A DNA stretch of 8,965 bases, from the NCBI GenBank assembly GCA_900320235.1, contig ONRO01000037.1:1-8965 (forward strand), written 5' to 3'. The notes under the pieces were generated by a model that was not told the DNA's origin, did no database searches, and saw only the letters and a program-made list of their open reading frames with translations. The position numbers were made by a program, and so were the translations under genes. This DNA is from an uncultured Eubacteriales bacterium (GTDB lineage Bacteria > Bacillota > Clostridia > Oscillospirales > Acutalibacteraceae). Below are positions 1 through 6,087 of the stretch, piece by piece. Each line of letters opens with the position of its first letter. Position 1 is the stretch's first letter.

Positions 1-10
1 ATCTGTGTTC

Positions 11-26
11 CGGTATTATTATACCG
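11..26 (-). repeat. Small hairpin spanning the stop codon of the secreted disordered protein gene
   Basis: The plus strand shows CGGTAT, four bases, then ATACCG: a 6-bp inverted repeat that includes the TAA stop (19-21) of the minus-strand gene. It could be the start of a terminator or an mRNA 3' end structure. The window ends 10 bases further on, so no U tract can be assessed. Short and AT-rich, so possibly chance. Confidence 0.3.
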
Positions 27-795
27 CTGTGGAAGTGCTGTTTGCTGATGCTGAAGTACTTCCTGTATTATTGCTGCCTTCTGTCTTTGCTTTATCACTG
101 CCTTTCTTTTCAGTGTTCTCCTGTGTTCCGCCAGATTCTCCGGCAGAACCACTGCGGAATCTGCCCTTTCCGCCACGTCTTTCTTTAATTGAACCGTCAG
201 TTTCAGACTGTTCTCCTGACGATTCACTTCCATGCACATTCTGCGGCTTCTCCCTGCGTGGCTTTGATTCAGTTTCACTGCCATCAGCAGACTGTTCAGT
301 TGAAGAATGTTTATGGCGGTGTCTTGCTGGTCTTACACCTTTTTCGTTTGCTGTACTGTCATCAGCTTTGTCAGATGACAGCTTCTTTCTGAGCTTTTTT
401 CTGCCTGAAGTATCACTGTCTGATGACTTTTCAGACTTTTTCTGAATTTCAGTGCTCTGATCGGACTTTTCCTCAGTCTTTGAGTCTTTCTCTTCATTCT
501 GAGCAGTTTTGTCCTGAGTCTTTGAACTTTTCTCTGAACTCTGAGAAGATTTTTCTGTCTGTTTTGAACTGTTTTCTGCCTTCTGAGCAGTTTTGTCCTG
601 AGTTTTTGAATTGCTCTCTGTCGTCAGGGGCTTTTTTTCAGTATTCTGAGCTGAATCAGTTACGCTCTGACTTACCGAGGCTGAATTCTCCTCTGCAGCA
701 GACTTTTGCTCTGCTGCAAATGCAGTGACTGAACCGCCTGCTATTACCGCCGCAGCAAGTACTGCTGTGATCACAATTGCCTTCCTTGTTTTCAT
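19..795 (-). CDS. Secreted, low-complexity, highly charged (disordered) protein of unknown function
   Basis: I do not recognise a family. The product is 258 residues. Residues 1-27 form a classical Sec signal peptide: MKTRK, a long Ala/Val/Ile core, then an AFA site with likely cleavage before A28. The mature part is a polyampholyte of Ser, Thr, Lys, Glu, Gln, Gly and Asp. It has no Cys, Trp or Tyr and only one Phe, which argues for intrinsic disorder. Residues 52-128 are Lys/Glu/Ser/Gln-rich with a repeated SKTQDKTAQ (63-71 and 91-99). Residues 131-215 are more basic, with KKLRKKL and a His/Arg cluster RHRHKH (158-163). The tail is Ser/Thr/Asn-rich. No sortase motif, lipobox or C-terminal membrane segment is visible, so release or non-covalent wall association is inferred. 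An ATG nine bases upstream (804) has its Shine-Dalgarno only 1 base away, so 795 is preferred. It lies downstream of the carbohydrate-binding lipoprotein gene on the same strand and may be co-transcribed with it. Confidence 0.7.
   Translation of the reverse strand: MKTRKAIVITAVLAAAVIAGGSVTAFAAEQKSAAEENSASVSQSVTDSAQNTEKKPLTTESNSKTQDKTAQKAENSSKQTEKSSQSSEKSSKTQDKTAQNEEKDSKTEEKSDQSTEIQKKSEKSSDSDTSGRKKLRKKLSSDKADDSTANEKGVRPARHRHKHSSTEQSADGSETESKPRREKPQNVHGSESSGEQSETDGSIKERRGGKGRFRSGSAGESGGTQENTEKKGSDKAKTEGSNNTGSTSASANSTSTAV
497..610. repeat. Direct repeat, two 30-bp copies with an 84-bp period, inside the disordered protein gene
   Basis: Positions 497-526 and 581-610 are identical except for one base. 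The 84-base period is 28 codons, so the frame is kept and the protein repeats SKTQDKTAQ. This looks like an internal in-frame duplication in a low-complexity gene and is a candidate site for length variation between strains. Confidence 0.8.
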
Positions 796-805
796 AGGTA
801 TCATT

Positions 806-813
806 TCCTTTCT
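806..813 (-). promoter_or_regulatory. Shine-Dalgarno site that sets the start of the disordered secreted protein
   Basis: On the minus strand AGAAAGGA lies 10 bases before the ATG at 795 but only 1 base before the ATG at 804. The downstream ATG is therefore the likely start; it also gives a signal peptide beginning with the usual MKTRK. Confidence 0.65.
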
Positions 814-816
814 TCG

Positions 817-841
817 GGAATGCTGATATACTCAGCATTCC
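817..841. promoter_or_regulatory. Perfect 10-bp hairpin between the two exported-protein genes
   Basis: GGAATGCTGA, a 5-base loop, then TCAGCATTCC form a perfect stem. In the minus-strand mRNA its 3' arm ends three bases before the Shine-Dalgarno (806-813), so it could affect translation or stability of the downstream cistron. In that direction no U tract follows. On the plus strand it is followed by GTGTTTTTT (842-850), which is how an intrinsic terminator for plus-strand antisense transcripts would look. Which of these it does is not known. Confidence 0.55.
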
Positions 842-851
842 GTGTTTTTTA

Positions 852-867
852 TATCAAATATTTGATA
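852..867. promoter_or_regulatory. 16-bp perfect palindrome, possible operator
   Basis: TATCAAATATTTGATA reads the same on both strands with no spacer. It sits 20 bases beyond the stop of the lipoprotein gene and upstream of the disordered-protein gene. A perfect DNA palindrome without a loop suits a dimeric regulator better than an RNA hairpin. No convincing -35/-10 pair was found around it, so its role is uncertain. Confidence 0.35.
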
Positions 868-886
868 GCTGATCTTATGGCTGCAT

Positions 887-2491
887 TTATACTACGGATC
901 CTCCTCTGCCGCTGAAGCCTCCGTTCATATTATTCATTCCATTCATGCCGCCTCTGCCGCCCATCATCGACTGCGGGATAGAATCTGTCTGTGTACCATT
1001 GATTATGATTGTACCGCCGTTATACTCCGCAGTTCCGTCATAATCAAATGATGACATCTGGGCTGTGATATCTATTGTACCGCCGTTCACAATAATATTT
1101 CCGTTTGCATCGATTGCATCTGTATCGCCCTGCCCCATTACAATGGTGAGCTTTCCTCCGTTTATCTCAACAGTCGGGACAGAATATGTGCTGCTCTTCT
1201 GTGCTGCATTGATACCGTCGTCTGATGATGATATGCTTATCGTTCCGTCGTTTATCATTACATAAGTACCTTCAATACCTTCTGCTGCTGTAAGACTGAA
1301 TGTTCCTCCGTCAATCTGTGCAAGCGTTGTTGCCTGAACTGCATCACTTGATGCTGTTATATCAAAGTTTCCGCCGCCGAAATATATCCAGCCTGTTGTA
1401 TCATCTTCGTCGTTTTCACTGTGGAAAGCATCCTTTGATGAATTGATTTTAAAGCTTCCGTCATAAACTGCAATTGATTCATTTGCTTCAATGCTGTCCT
1501 TGGCTGTTGTGATATTGTATGTTCCTCCTGTAACCTTGATATCATCTTTCCCGGAGATACCATTGCCCTGAGTTGAGCTTATTGTCAATGTACCCTTTCC
1601 GTTCAGTACAAGATCATCCTTTGAGAATATAACAGCATCCGTATTTGTTGTGCCGTCTGCTTTAAAGGTTCCTGTTACTGAAAGAGTATTGCTGCTGTCA
1701 GTAGTCGTAACAAAGCATTTATCCGCTGAAACTACATATATTGCCGGAAAATCGCTGTTTGTTATATTAACTCCGTCAAGAACAAGCTGTACCTTCGATT
1801 CTTTGTCTGCCTCTACCTTTATTGTACAGTCTGTTGCTGTGCCCTTTATTACATATATACCTTCCTCAGTGATATTGATGGTTTTTCCGTCAGATACTGT
1901 TATTGTCTTTGCAGATGCAAGATCAGGCGACTGCTCAAGATCACGCTCGCTGAAAAGCTCTGAACCTTCTAACTTCTCAGATGTACTGCTGAGATTTGCT
2001 GAAGCAGACTGCTGATTGTTTTTCTGCATATTTCTGTTCTGGTTAAAACTATCCTGCTGAGAATTACCATTCTCCTGTGAGGGATTGTTTTCCTCGGTTC
2101 TGAATCCTTTCCTTACATTGCCTGACGAAAAATTATCCTGACCCTCATTTTCCCCCGCGTCATTTCCAAATGAATTGCTGCGTAATCTTCTGCCGGATTT
2201 ATTTTCTGACGGGAAATTATTTATATTTCCGCTTTCACCGCTGTTTGTATTGTCATCGGGTACAGTTCCAGTTCCGTTATCAGTATTTTTCTCTTCTGAT
2301 TTATCTGAATTGCTGTTCTGGTCTTCTGCCTGTGTATCCTGTATTTTTTTATCTGTATCAGAAAGTGCTGCAGGTGTATTCACTGCTGTCTTTGTTTCTG
2401 ATGATGTATTTGTATTAGCCGATGTACCGCAGGCTGCAAGCGAACATATCATCACCGCTGCAATAATAATAGTTACTGTCTTTTTTAACAT
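887..2491 (-). CDS. Cthe_2159-type carbohydrate-binding domain lipoprotein (DUF4353 family)
   Basis: A 534-residue predicted surface lipoprotein. Residues 1-21 are a lipoprotein signal peptide with lipobox LAAC and lipidated Cys21. Residues 22-180 are a Ser/Asn/Asp/Gln-rich linker, probably disordered. From about 190 to 500 there is a right-handed beta-helix pattern: short strands recur with Gly-Gly-Thr turns and Ser-Asp/Asp-Ala steps (TGGTYNI at 321, GGGNFDI at 372, DGGTFSL at 394, NDGTISI at 414, NGGKLTI at 444, NGGTIDI at 469, NGGTIII at 491). The EYNGGTIIINGT stretch near the end is typical of the Cthe_2159 carbohydrate-binding family. Its Clostridium thermocellum founder has been reported to bind plant polysaccharides such as polygalacturonate and cellulose. 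Residues 508-534 are a Gly/Met/Asn/Arg-rich tail. No catalytic motif was recognised, so binding rather than cleavage is inferred. The start is supported by GGAGG (2500-2504) 8 bases upstream. It is the first gene of a possible two-gene unit. Confidence 0.88.
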   Translation of the reverse strand: MLKKTVTIIIAAVMICSLAACGTSANTNTSSETKTAVNTPAALSDTDKKIQDTQAEDQNSNSDKSEEKNTDNGTGTVPDDNTNSGESGNINNFPSENKSGRRLRSNSFGNDAGENEGQDNFSSGNVRKGFRTEENNPSQENGNSQQDSFNQNRNMQKNNQQSASANLSSTSEKLEGSELFSERDLEQSPDLASAKTITVSDGKTINITEEGIYVIKGTATDCTIKVEADKESKVQLVLDGVNITNSDFPAIYVVSADKCFVTTTDSSNTLSVTGTFKADGTTNTDAVIFSKDDLVLNGKGTLTISSTQGNGISGKDDIKVTGGTYNITTAKDSIEANESIAVYDGSFKINSSKDAFHSENDEDDTTGWIYFGGGNFDITASSDAVQATTLAQIDGGTFSLTAAEGIEGTYVMINDGTISISSSDDGINAAQKSSTYSVPTVEINGGKLTIVMGQGDTDAIDANGNIIVNGGTIDITAQMSSFDYDGTAEYNGGTIIINGTQTDSIPQSMMGGRGGMNGMNNMNGGFSGRGGSVV

Positions 2492-2536
2492 ATTAATAAC
2501 CTCCGTTCGTTTTGTTATTTTGTTTTTGATGTCTGT

Positions 2537-2565
2537 ATTATAGCTCTTGTTTTTGGAAACAAAAG
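2537..2565 (-). promoter_or_regulatory. Probable promoter of the carbohydrate-binding lipoprotein with an overlapping dyad
   Basis: A consensus -10 TATAAT occupies 2537-2542 on the minus strand, about 45 bases before the start codon. The -35 is poor: TTTTGT at 2559-2564 gives a 16-bp spacer. An inverted repeat with 9-bp arms (2544-2552 and 2557-2565, one mismatch, 4-base spacer) covers the spacer and -35 region, where a regulator would block or aid RNA polymerase. The weak -35 is consistent with activator dependence, but that is inference. Confidence 0.5.
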
Positions 2566-2630
2566 GGAAAGTATTTGGAATCTTTGTGGAATTTTTTCAG
2601 TTAATTCTCTTTTGCATTCTTATACGTCAG

Positions 2631-2665
2631 TAAAAAAAGCCGATGAAAATCATTTCATCAGCTTT
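2631..2665 (-). terminator. Intrinsic terminator downstream of the Xre-type regulator gene
   Basis: On the minus strand AAAGCTGATGAAA, a 4-base loop, then TTTCATCGGCTTT form a 13-bp stem with one G-U pair, followed by a run of T (2632-2638 read in reverse). It lies about 107 bases past the regulator's stop codon and before the lipoprotein promoter, separating the two units. Confidence 0.88.
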
Positions 2666-2771
2666 GATATTACTTTATAATTATTTATCCCGGAAATTTC
2701 CTTTTCGCTTTTTTTGTATTATTACTTTCATAAATCCAGATATTTCCGGGGGCTGTTCATCAATATCTGTT

Positions 2772-3605
2772 TTACATCAATGGCTTTGTTCTTCCGAAAC
2801 AACAGATAAAATCACGATAATCGGTCCTTGCGATTTCATCGGCATAGCAAAGCAGAGGAATAACCGCACTTTCCTGATTGAACATATATGAATTAATCTC
2901 TCCGTCTGTTGTCGCTATTACTGTACATGTAGCAAGATTGTTTTCACAGAGCGTTTCCATACATTTATCTGTTTCATCCGGATCAATACCTGTGTTTTTG
3001 CTTATCAGTGATGTTGCAATGGGTGTATTCAACCGTGAGTACATATAAAATATTATTTTCATAAGCTTTTCATCGGCAAATATCCTGAATACACGACACA
3101 GCGTTTCAGGATCGGCAAGCTGCTCTCTTATTCCTTTCTCAGGCTCAGACATCAAAAAAAAGTGATGCATGTCCGGCGACAGTCGTACAGTTGCAATCCC
3201 TTCGTCACGAACAATTTTTGCATAATAATTTGTTTTGTCTGAATTAAGAGCTGTGTGCTCGATAAATGCTTCAAGAAAATCTCCCAAAGCTGCTGAATCC
3301 TGGACAAGTCCGATCTCAATTGCCCAGCATATCCCGAATGCAAAACGAAATGCTTCATCGCACGACAGCTTACATAACTGTCTTGCCAGAGTTACACTCA
3401 TATTCTGTTCCTCATCTCCGAACAATGCATCTATACTTACATTCAGCACCTTTGACAGACTCGGAAGTAGTTCTGCATCAGGAGTTCCTCCGCATTCCCA
3501 TCTTGATACTGCCTGTGTTGTAACACCGATCAGTTCTCCAAGCTGTTCCTGAGTTATTCCCTTTGCTATGCGATATTTTTTGATCTGCTTACCAAGCACA
3601 CTCAT
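2772..3605 (-). CDS. Xre-family helix-turn-helix regulator with a C-terminal winged-helix-like region
   Basis: A 277-residue predicted cytoplasmic transcription factor. Residues 7-62 are a Cro/C1-type helix-turn-helix: IKKYRIAKGITQEQLGELIG, then TTQAVSRWECG (recognition helix), ending in the usual LSKVLNVSIDALFG. Residues 70-165 are a helical linker domain I cannot name. Residues 170-245 (RVFRIFADEKLMKIIFYMYS, then a short helix pair and a DGEINSYMF hairpin) resemble an ArsR-like winged helix; this is inferred from pattern only. Several Cys residues are present (78, 82, 93, 170, 216, 220, 227, 253, 268, 269) but no clear metal site. The ATG at 3605 has AAAGGAG (3614-3620) 8 bases upstream. 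A longer reading from 3707 adds a non-conserved stretch, has no such site, and would begin upstream of the probable -10 box. The gene has its own promoter region and terminator. Its targets are unknown; the palindrome in its promoter suggests autoregulation. Confidence 0.82.
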   Translation of the reverse strand: MSVLGKQIKKYRIAKGITQEQLGELIGVTTQAVSRWECGGTPDAELLPSLSKVLNVSIDALFGDEEQNMSVTLARQLCKLSCDEAFRFAFGICWAIEIGLVQDSAALGDFLEAFIEHTALNSDKTNYYAKIVRDEGIATVRLSPDMHHFFLMSEPEKGIREQLADPETLCRVFRIFADEKLMKIIFYMYSRLNTPIATSLISKNTGIDPDETDKCMETLCENNLATCTVIATTDGEINSYMFNQESAVIPLLCYADEIARTDYRDFICCFGRTKPLM

Positions 3606-3613
3606 TTTTCCGG

Positions 3614-3620
3614 CTCCTTT
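3614..3620 (-). promoter_or_regulatory. Shine-Dalgarno site that sets the regulator's start
   Basis: AAAGGAG on the minus strand, 8 bases before the ATG at 3605. It supports the 277-residue form over a reading frame extended to 3707. Confidence 0.75.
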
Positions 3621-3667
3621 GACGTTTTGTCTGGTCTTTTTCTGTTTCCGCAAGAATAATCTGTTTC

Positions 3668-3683
3668 TGTTATTATAATAACA
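3668..3683 (-). promoter_or_regulatory. Probable -10 region and autoregulatory operator of the Xre-type regulator
   Basis: TGTTATTATAATAACA is a perfect 16-bp palindrome. It contains a consensus -10 TATAAT (3672-3677, minus strand) about 66 bases before the regulator's ATG. The best -35, TTGAAT at 3698-3703, is 20 bases away, longer than ideal. A symmetric site over the -10 box directly upstream of an HTH gene is the usual arrangement for self-repression, but binding by this protein is inferred. Confidence 0.5.
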
Positions 3684-3785
3684 AAACATAATGCCATATT
3701 CAAGCATTTCTTCAAAGTTGCGTGCTGAACCTGTGCAAAGTCATGAAACCGGCTCAGGTTTGTTATCATTCTCTTTTTCACCAAA

Positions 3786-3821
3786 GAAAAACCTGCCGGT
3801 CATTATCTGATCAGCAGGCTT
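3786..3821 (-). terminator. Intrinsic terminator downstream of the VanW-domain gene
   Basis: On the minus strand AAGCCTGCTG, a 13-base loop, then CGGCAGGTTT pair over about 10 bp with two G-U pairs, followed by a T-rich TTTTTCTTT tail. It lies 55 bases after the VanW gene stop codon and upstream of the regulator's promoter, so the two genes are likely transcribed separately. Confidence 0.8.
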
Positions 3822-3875
3822 AATTGTTATGATTTAATTGTATCAGTTATTATCCGAATCATCATTTGTTTTGGA

Positions 3876-6008
3876 TCAATCACTGCTTGACTGTGTAATT
3901 GATGCATGATTAAGATAATCAGATGCTGTACCATAGGGTACGGGAGCACTTGAGCCACAGCCGTTCGGTGAATATACTGTCGGTGTGGAACCTGTCGGCT
4001 GTACATCCTTCGGACCATACTCTGTATCAGATGGCATCATTGATTCCAGAGTGTAATATCCTTCACCATGATAGTCATATGTTCCTTCAGGAAGATATAC
4101 TCTCTTTACCTCTTTGCCGTCTTTGAAATAAACCTGTGCACCGGCTGCTGAATAATCGTTGTTGCCGATATAGTTGATCCAACCAACAGGTACGATCTCG
4201 TCAAACTCAGAAGAAATCGGTCCGTAGAATTCTACGCAAAGCTCATCACAGCCGTCACCGTTGTAATCATATACATATGTTGCAATATAAATCGGATAAT
4301 CATAGTTATTCTTGAATTTCATATCAAGATTACCATAGTCAACCGTTGCATCTATTCCTCTGTCAGCATAAACTGAAGCATACTGGTGAGCATGTCTTTC
4401 GACTGCTTCCATACCTGCCTTCATTGCGGCAATATATATTGTTGTAGCTGCCTGACAGATACCGCCGCCGTACTGCTGCTCATATCTGCCTCCTACAATT
4501 GCTGTTGAAGGAACATATCCGAGATCACCTGTTGTTGTATCGCCTGTCATTTTATTGAATGAGAAGGTTTCACCCGGCTTTACAACATATCCGTTACATG
4601 ATTTGATCGCAAGCTCCATGTTGAATACGGATGCCCATACATTATTTGCTGTTGTGCAGTGTGATCCGATAAGCTTTGTATTTGCTTTTACAGCCTCAAG
4701 TGTTTTCTTATACGGTGTTCTTACTGCCTTTACACTGAAGCCGCCCTTCTTCTCAGGCTTTTCAAGAATAGCTGTGATCTCTTCCTGAACAATCTTCTGA
4801 CTGATAAGGTATCCGTCAGATCCTTCTGCATATGTGAACTTCTCTGCCTTATCAGGATTGAAGCTCTTTACATGTGCATCCTGAGGCTGAACATCAAATT
4901 TATCTGAAACCTTTTTAACTGCTGCACTGATAGAATTCTTATTGATAACCGACATTACAGAGAAATCTCTTACATTTCCGTTATCTGAATATTCAACAGT
5001 AGGATTATCAAGCTCTCCGCGGCTGTAATGATATGCCTGGATAAGAACATTTGAAAGGTCTGTATCAAACTCAAAGTCATTCTGTGTAAGTGTGATATTC
5101 TTTCCGCTGCAGCTGATCTCGATATTGATATCATCACGAAGATCAAGTACTCTGTTCTGAAGAGCATCATATGCTTCGCTAAGAGTCTTTCCTGCAACCT
5201 TTACACCTGATACTGTTACATTCTTGCCAAATACAATACTTGCTGTATTGATAGTTTTGATATCAGCAGATTCTTCTCTGATAAGCGGAAGTGTCTGGAT
5301 AGAATCTTCCTGATCAGAAGCGCCTGCATCTTTTGCTTCCTGAGATACTACGCTTTCATTTCCGTTTGCAAGCTCCGGTGCTGCATTATTACCATTGAGT
5401 ATGAAGATCGCACCGCATACTGCAACACAGATTACTGCAGCTGATACTGTAAGCGGAATAACAGGAAATCTGCTCTTCTTCTTCGGTGTTTTCTGCTGAA
5501 CTATCTTTGTCTTCTTAACAGGTGCCTGTGCAAATGCGAATACTACTTCCTCTTCTTCAGGCTCCTCTGCTTTTACAGCAACAGGCTCCTTTGCCTTTGG
5601 TTCTTCTGCTTTGAAAACAACAGGTTCTTCAGCTGTCTGAGCTGTGGGTTCTTCCTTTTTCTTTTCAGTTTCCTCAGCCTTTATTTCTGAAGGAGCATCA
5701 GCAGCCTTTTTCTGAACAGCAGGACTCTCATCGGCCTTTTCTGTTTTAACTTCAGTTTTCGCTGCTTCAACTGGTTTTCTTACATTATTTAATGTAATCG
5801 GTTCTCTTTTATTCTTTACCTTTTCCTCTGCCTTGGGTTCTACTTTCTTATCTGAGCTAATACCGGAATTATTTTTGCTTTCACCAATGTCATAGGATTT
5901 TACAGGACCGGAAAGAAATGATACTTCCTCAGCCTGATTTTCTTCATCAGAAAAATTAAAGGAAATGACATTTTCTTCTGGCTTCATTTCTTCTTTTTTA
6001 TTTCCCAT
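3876..6008 (-). CDS. Membrane-anchored VanW-domain protein with peptidoglycan-binding-like region
   Basis: A 710-residue predicted single-pass membrane protein. Residues 1-180 are cytoplasmic and low in complexity: acidic and Lys-rich, with recurring AEEP/KAEEP units (115-155), then a basic stretch (KKTKIVQQKTPKKKSR, 165-180). Residues 181-205 are one membrane segment, placing the remainder outside. About 260-440 resembles the four-strand repeats often found before VanW domains (putative peptidoglycan-binding domain PF12229; VSGVKVAGKTLSEA at 266). Residues 453-598 are the VanW domain, with VKPGETFSFNKMTGD (476), GGGICQ (514-519), ERHAHQ (537-542), GIDATVDYGNLDMKFKN (551-567). About 110 more residues follow. 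VanW was named from vancomycin-resistance clusters but has no established reaction; a wall-related role is inferred. The start at 6008 has GGGAGG (6017-6022) 10 bases upstream of the gene's first base region; a reading from 6080 would start between the -10 and -35 boxes. Confidence 0.87.
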   Translation of the reverse strand: MGNKKEEMKPEENVISFNFSDEENQAEEVSFLSGPVKSYDIGESKNNSGISSDKKVEPKAEEKVKNKREPITLNNVRKPVEAAKTEVKTEKADESPAVQKKAADAPSEIKAEETEKKKEEPTAQTAEEPVVFKAEEPKAKEPVAVKAEEPEEEEVVFAFAQAPVKKTKIVQQKTPKKKSRFPVIPLTVSAAVICVAVCGAIFILNGNNAAPELANGNESVVSQEAKDAGASDQEDSIQTLPLIREESADIKTINTASIVFGKNVTVSGVKVAGKTLSEAYDALQNRVLDLRDDINIEISCSGKNITLTQNDFEFDTDLSNVLIQAYHYSRGELDNPTVEYSDNGNVRDFSVMSVINKNSISAAVKKVSDKFDVQPQDAHVKSFNPDKAEKFTYAEGSDGYLISQKIVQEEITAILEKPEKKGGFSVKAVRTPYKKTLEAVKANTKLIGSHCTTANNVWASVFNMELAIKSCNGYVVKPGETFSFNKMTGDTTTGDLGYVPSTAIVGGRYEQQYGGGICQAATTIYIAAMKAGMEAVERHAHQYASVYADRGIDATVDYGNLDMKFKNNYDYPIYIATYVYDYNGDGCDELCVEFYGPISSEFDEIVPVGWINYIGNNDYSAAGAQVYFKDGKEVKRVYLPEGTYDYHGEGYYTLESMMPSDTEYGPKDVQPTGSTPTVYSPNGCGSSAPVPYGTASDYLNHASITQSSSD

Positions 6009-6016
6009 AAAATATA

Positions 6017-6022
6017 CCTCCC
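6017..6022 (-). promoter_or_regulatory. Shine-Dalgarno site of the VanW-domain gene
   Basis: GGGAGG on the minus strand, with 8 bases between it and the ATG at 6008. It fixes the start at MGNKKEEMKP rather than at in-frame ATGs further upstream. Confidence 0.8.
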
Positions 6023-6057
6023 GGAAAATAACTGTCATTGTCTTTTTTCTCTCATAT

Positions 6058-6087
6058 ATATTACAACATTTCATTCTCATTTGTAAA
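6058..6087 (-). promoter_or_regulatory. Probable sigma-A promoter of the VanW-domain gene
   Basis: On the minus strand the -35 is TTTACA (6082-6087), one base from TTGACA. After 18 bp comes a -10 candidate TAATAT (6058-6063). Transcription would start near 6050, giving a leader of about 40 bases that contains the ribosome binding site. Confidence 0.55.

Noticed and set aside
5..445. 146-codon open frame on the plus strand opposite the disordered-protein gene
   Set aside because: It is the complement of a Ser/Lys/Glu-repeat gene, which gives long stop-free antisense frames rich in Phe, Ser and Leu. It has no ribosome binding site, and the minus frame has a proper signal peptide.
2175..2543. 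122-codon plus-strand frame overlapping the start of the lipoprotein gene
   Set aside because: Antisense to the low-complexity linker of a clear lipoprotein; no start signals and no recognisable domain.
2681..2731. 16-codon minus-strand micro-frame (MKVIIQKKRKGNFRDK)
   Set aside because: Lys-rich, as AT-rich DNA gives by chance; no Shine-Dalgarno, and it lies in the 3' region of the regulator transcript.
2689..2750. 9-bp inverted repeat CCCGGAAAT / ATTTCCGGG with a 44-base spacer
   Set aside because: The arms are perfect but widely separated, with no U tail, and the efficient terminator at 2631-2665 already explains the transcript end. Kept only as a possible 3' end structure.
3606..3707. 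N-terminal extension of the Xre-type regulator
   Set aside because: It would start upstream of the probable -10 box, and the added residues are not HTH-like. The ATG at 3605 has a good Shine-Dalgarno.
6009..6080. N-terminal extension of the VanW protein
   Set aside because: The upstream ATG lies between the predicted -10 and -35 elements. The ATG at 6008 has GGGAGG at a normal distance.
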